From JADJWR01 sp964509545 (GTDB lineage Bacteria > Pseudomonadota > Gammaproteobacteria > Burkholderiales > Burkholderiaceae_F), in assembly GCA_964509545.1 (NCBI GenBank), contig CAZDXQ010000018.1, forward strand, positions 6,926 through 70,925: a stretch of DNA of 64,000 nt, given 5' to 3'. Below are positions 61,262-64,000 of the stretch, piece after piece. Within the stretch, counting starts at the first letter, position 1; every line of letters starts with the position of its first letter. Below the pieces are notes generated by a model. The model did no database searches, was not told where the DNA came from, and saw only the letters and a list, made by a program, of their open reading frames with translations. A program made the translations under genes and the position numbers.

Positions 61262-62368
61262 ATGGCCACTGCCACGGTCCTTGACATTCGCGACCTCAGC
61301 ATCTGCTATCCGCAGTCGCGGGCAGCGGTGCTCGAGCGGTTGAACCTTGCCCTCGTGCAAGGCGACATCGGCTGCGTCGTCGGCAGTTCAGGCTGCGGCA
61401 AGACGACCCTGCTGCGCGCCATCGCCGGCCTGGTGCCGGTCACCTCCGGTTCGATCGACATCGGTGGCGAGCGTGTCGCCGGCGACGGCATTGAAGTGCC
61501 GACCGAGAAGCGCGGCGTCGGCCTCGTGTTCCAGGATTACGCGCTCTTTCCACACCTGCGCATCAACGAGAACATCGCCTTCGGCCTGCGCGACGTGCCG
61601 CGCCGCACGCGCGCGGCACGCGTGCAGCGCCTGCTCGAACTCGTCGGATTGCAGCCCTACGCACGCAAGTATCCGCACGAGCTTTCCGGAGGGCAGCAGC
61701 AGCGCGTCGCGCTCGCACGCGCCCTGGCGCCGTCACCCAAGATGCTGCTGATGGACGAGCCGTTCTCCAACCTCGATGTCGAACTGCGCGCACGCCTTGG
61801 CGCGGAAGTGCGGCAGATCCTCAAGGAGAGCGAGACGTCGGCCATACTCGTCACGCACGACCAGCAGGAGGCCTTCGCGATCGCCGATCGCGTCGGCGTA
61901 ATGCACCAGGGGCGCCTCGAGCAGTGGGACCGCCCCTACGAGATCTACCACCGACCCGGCAGCCGCTATGTCGCCGATTTCATCGGCCAGGGCGTGTTCC
62001 TGCCGGCAAAGGTGCTCGACTCGCGTCGAGTGTCGATCGAACTCGGCGTGCTGAAAGGCGACGTGCCGCTGCCGTGCACGGTCGGCTGCGAAACCTGCGG
62101 CCGCGGCTGCCACGTCGAAGTGCTGCTGCGGCCGGACGATGTCATTCACGACGACACCAGCCCGATGACCGCACAGGTGGTGCGCAAGGCGTTTCGCGGC
62201 GCCGACTTCGTCTACACGCTGCGGCTGGACAGCGGCCGCGAAGTGCTGGCACTGGTACCGAGCCATCACGATCACGCGGTCGGCGAGCGCATCGGCATCC
62301 GCCTCGATGCCGATCACGTGGTGACTTTCCCGAGCGAAACAACGGCCGCCGAGACCGCCCGCCTATAA
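61262..62368 (+). CDS. Fe(3+) ABC transporter ATP-binding protein
   Basis: A 368-aa ATPase of the CysA/FbpC group. Walker A GSSGCGKTT (41-49), Q-loop in GLVFQDYALFPHL, signature LSGGQQQR (141-148), Walker B MLLMDEPFSNLD (161-172) and H-loop VTHDQQEA. The C-terminal TOBE region holds an unusual cysteine cluster, Cys272-x3-Cys276-x2-Cys279-x3-Cys283 followed by His. It could bind metal or an Fe-S cluster and sense iron. The stop codon overlaps a TATAAT that may serve the following tRNA gene. Confidence 0.92.
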   Translation: MATATVLDIRDLSICYPQSRAAVLERLNLALVQGDIGCVVGSSGCGKTTLLRAIAGLVPVTSGSIDIGGERVAGDGIEVPTEKRGVGLVFQDYALFPHLRINENIAFGLRDVPRRTRAARVQRLLELVGLQPYARKYPHELSGGQQQRVALARALAPSPKMLLMDEPFSNLDVELRARLGAEVRQILKESETSAILVTHDQQEAFAIADRVGVMHQGRLEQWDRPYEIYHRPGSRYVADFIGQGVFLPAKVLDSRRVSIELGVLKGDVPLPCTVGCETCGRGCHVEVLLRPDDVIHDDTSPMTAQVVRKAFRGADFVYTLRLDSGREVLALVPSHHDHAVGERIGIRLDADHVVTFPSETTAAETARL

Positions 62369-62390
62369 TCCGCCGCGCGCAACGCGCAGG

Positions 62391-62481
62391 GGAGAGATGG
62401 CCGAGCGGTTGAAGGCGCACGCCTGGAACGCGTGTATAGGTGAATAGCCTATCGTGGGTTCGAATCCCACTCTCTCCGCCA
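62391..62481 (+). tRNA. tRNA-Ser (anticodon GGA)
   Basis: A 91-nt class II tRNA with encoded CCA (62479-62481). Acceptor stem GGAGAGA/TCTCTCC, anticodon loop CTGGAAC (anticodon GGA), a long variable arm (TATAGGTGAATAGCCTATC region), and T arm GTGGG-TTCGAAT-CCCAC. Discriminator G. Reads UCC/UCU codons. A TATAAT at 62364-62369 is a likely -10 element. The sequence beyond it carries phage-like genes, so this tRNA may be an integration target. Confidence 0.96.
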
Positions 62482-62803
62482 GGACTAGTCTCAAGCCGCT
62501 GAATATCTTGGGCTTTCTCAGAAGCACACGCGGCAACCCACGAACTTACCCACATTCGCGACCCCGATCGCTGCCGCTGCTGCCCGCGCGTCGGGACGCG
62601 TCCCCCGGTGCCGGGTCTGATCTGCTGGCAGTCGGAGCGGGTCCCATCCGCCCGGTTCCGGCCGACCCCCACCCGGCACCATCAAAGAGAAATCGACTGG
62701 GGGGTACGAGCCTCTGCGGATCGACAGCGACATACAGAGTGCAATTGATGCGCTGTCAGCGATAGAATGTGACTATTGATCAGTCTAGGGTCGAGGCGAT
62801 TAG
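62482..62803. other. Region after tRNA-Ser, no gene seen
   Basis: 322 bp between tRNA-Ser and the phage-type gene. No integrase or recognisable domain was found on either strand, and no second copy of the tRNA 3' end was seen in the window. It may be a left boundary of an integrated element. Confidence 0.4.
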
Positions 62804-63094
62804 ATGGCGCTAGGCAGAAAGACGGGCGGCCGCACCAAGGGCACGCCCAACAAGCGCACCCAGGATGTGACCGAGCGCTTGGCGGTGCTGGGCTGCGATC
62901 CGATCGAAGGCATGGCCCGCATCGCCATGGACGAGGCGAACACGCCGGAACTGCGGGGCCGGATGTACGCCGAACTGGCGCAATACGTCGCGCCGAAGCG
63001 CCGCGCAATCGATCACTCCGCGAGCGATGGTGCTGGCGAGATCAGCATCAGTTGGACGCCGCTGGCTGCGGCACCGCAGATCGAGCACGATTAG
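62804..63094 (+). CDS. Small basic phage-type protein
   Basis: A 96-aa protein. The N-terminus GRKTGGRTKGTPNKRT is a Gly/Lys/Arg AT-hook-like segment common in phage small terminase-associated proteins; the middle (LGCDPIEGMARIAMDE...AELAQYVAPKRRA) resembles hypothetical proteins encoded beside terminase genes. No classical ribosome-binding site is obvious (GAGGCG upstream). Probably a remnant or edge of a prophage near tRNA-Ser; function not known. Confidence 0.6.
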   Translation: MALGRKTGGRTKGTPNKRTQDVTERLAVLGCDPIEGMARIAMDEANTPELRGRMYAELAQYVAPKRRAIDHSASDGAGEISISWTPLAAAPQIEHD

Positions 63095-63217
63095 CTGCTC
63101 AAGAAAAGAGTCTCATCCCGCCGCGCAGTAAGCCGACCCCCACCCCATGAGCAATTGAAATCGAGGCCGGGGTGCTGAGCCTCCCTGTACTTGTACCCGG
63201 ACAGATCGACCATCACG

Positions 63218-63243
63218 AACAAAACCCGCCACGTGGGCGGGTT
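63218..63243 (-). terminator. Rho-independent terminator of the DUF1566 gene
   Basis: On the minus strand: AACCCGCC-CACGT-GGCGGGTT, an 8-bp perfect stem, followed by TTGTT. It begins 20 bp after the stop of the DUF1566 PEP-CTERM gene. Classic GC stem with T-rich tail. Confidence 0.8.
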
Positions 63244-63262
63244 CGAAGCGGCCATCGGACAA

Positions 63263-63934
63263 CTACTGCTTGCGCTGCCGAATAGTGGCCAGTCCGGCGA
63301 GACCAACGGCAAGAAGTGCAAGGCTTGATGGCTCCGGAAGCCCATATGGTCTTCCGTCTCGCACTGCCCAAGCCGCTAGATTGTCGTCCGTGCCGCCGAA
63401 CGCCTCGTATCCTTGAAATCCGATATCAAAGCTGAAATACCAGCCCGCAACAGTGCCGGTGACTCCGGGGGCATAGCCTGTTTCATACCAGTATCTTGAG
63501 GACTGAATGTTTGTGAACGGGCCTTGATTGCCGGTGATTGGATTGTCGGGCGGTCCGACGTAACTCGGAAGCCAAGCCACCCCGCCGAGTTCATCGTAAA
63601 AGAGATGTCCCATTTCACTGCTACTGCAATTAAACCCAAGACAAGGTTCGCTGCCTGCCAAGTCCAACGCCGTCGGCAGCCGCCAATCCCGATAACCGAG
63701 ATAGTTCAAGTCGGCGGCCCATTGGTTGGCGTCGTTCCAGAGCATTCCCCCCGCAACATCCCCATTCACGCAGTTGCCCAGCGTCAGGCAAAGATTTGCG
63801 TCCGCGACCCAGGTGATATCTCGGTTGGTGTCATAGACCAGTTTCCCGCCGACCCACGGAACCAATGCCGCAGAAGCGATTGCAGCCCATAGCGTCAAAC
63901 AGACCGCAAGAACATCGCGGAATCGCCGGTTCAT
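63263..63934 (-). CDS. DUF1566 protein with PEP-CTERM sorting signal
   Basis: A 223-aa exported protein. Signal peptide at about 1-23 (VLAVCLTLWAAIASA), then a DUF1566-like region (LVYDTNRDITWVADAN, WNDANQWAADLNYLGYRDWRLPTALDL, RYWYETGY) found in lectin-like surface proteins, and C-terminal LPEPSSLALLAVGLAGLATIRQRKQ for exosortase processing. GGGGAGG precedes the ATG. Its GC content is visibly lower than its surroundings, which suggests recent arrival. No good sigma-54 site is visible in the 66 bp before the window ends. Confidence 0.85.
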   Translation of the reverse strand: MNRRFRDVLAVCLTLWAAIASAALVPWVGGKLVYDTNRDITWVADANLCLTLGNCVNGDVAGGMLWNDANQWAADLNYLGYRDWRLPTALDLAGSEPCLGFNCSSSEMGHLFYDELGGVAWLPSYVGPPDNPITGNQGPFTNIQSSRYWYETGYAPGVTGTVAGWYFSFDIGFQGYEAFGGTDDNLAAWAVRDGRPYGLPEPSSLALLAVGLAGLATIRQRKQ

Positions 63935-64000
63935 TAGATCCTCCCCGTGTTGCCGCCGGCCGAAAACTGACCCACTTTTGAAGGTTGTGCCGATCGAAAT

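Noticed and set aside
62142..62672. Minus-strand frame crossing tRNA-Ser (contains GGESGIRTHDRLF)
   Set aside because: This is the well-known false protein produced by translating the antisense of tRNA-Ser.
63951..63980. Insertion-sequence end (AAAACTGACCCACTTTT)
   Set aside because: The string recalls ends of some transposons, but no inverted partner or transposase lies in the window.
63935..64000. Sigma-54 promoter for the second PEP-CTERM gene
   Set aside because: A CGGCAC is present on the minus strand, but the -12 position reads TCAAA and does not match TTGC(A/T).

Overview
The window is about 64 kb of GC-rich (roughly two thirds G+C), densely packed chromosomal DNA. Gene content points to a free-living, aerobic betaproteobacterium, most likely Burkholderiales or Rhodocyclales. 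The indicators are the rpsP-rimM-trmD-rplS block, orn next to an M48 protease, the phhB-rsgA pair, a MoxR/DUF58/TgpA operon, ETF-linked acyl-CoA dehydrogenation, prpE, and two PEP-CTERM cargo proteins, one with a sigma-54-type promoter. This assignment rests on gene families and gene order only.

Layout. 0-11 kb: a Tat-type oligopeptide-class binding protein, a DHDPS-family aldolase, a small exported protein, an ABC1-family kinase with its partner, and a two-gene RND efflux pump. 11-16 kb: an unrecognised 310-aa gene, lone parE, an MFS carrier with a 57-aa membrane protein overlapping its end, and tRNA-Arg(CCT). 16-25 kb is housekeeping: orn preceded by a 94-bp tandem repeat, an M48 protease, phhB-rsgA-DUF2007 with overlapping stops and starts, nudL, the ribosomal/tRNA-modification operon and a radical SAM protein. 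25-32 kb: rubrerythrin / Fe-S oxidoreductase / DUF3501 with an OxyR-like site upstream, then etfB-etfA-acyl-CoA dehydrogenase. 34-39 kb: a ferric-iron binding protein with a Fur box, an NlpC/P60 hydrolase, a receiver protein with a degenerate GGDEF-like domain, and prpE. 39.8-41.7 kb: a group II intron with its reverse transcriptase, inserted antisense between ydcF and a GlcG/HbpS gene. 42-48 kb: an UMF1-type MFS carrier, an Lrp/AsnC regulator, an HD protein, and a two-enzyme fusion (ornithine aminotransferase plus amidinotransferase-fold hydrolase). 48-56.7 kb: deacetylase / acyl-CoA synthetase / enoyl-CoA hydratase, and moxR-DUF58-tgpA-mltB. 56.7-62.5 kb: a PEP-CTERM gene, a maleylpyruvate (or maleylacetoacetate) isomerase with a fumarylpyruvate-type hydrolase, the permease and ATPase of a ferric-iron transporter diverging from a second Fur box, and tRNA-Ser(GGA). 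62.5-64 kb looks accessory: a phage-type small protein and a lower-GC DUF1566 PEP-CTERM gene.

How the genes work together. The iron-binding protein at 34-35 kb and the permease/ATPase at 59-62 kb probably form one Fur-controlled Fe3+ importer split over 25 kb. EtfAB, the acyl-CoA dehydrogenase, PrpE, the acyl-CoA synthetase and the hydratase support fatty-acid and propionate use. The strongest candidate for something new is the 736-aa fusion at 44,950-47,160. It carries residues expected both for an arginine-type hydrolase and for an ornithine aminotransferase, so one polypeptide could take arginine to glutamate semialdehyde.
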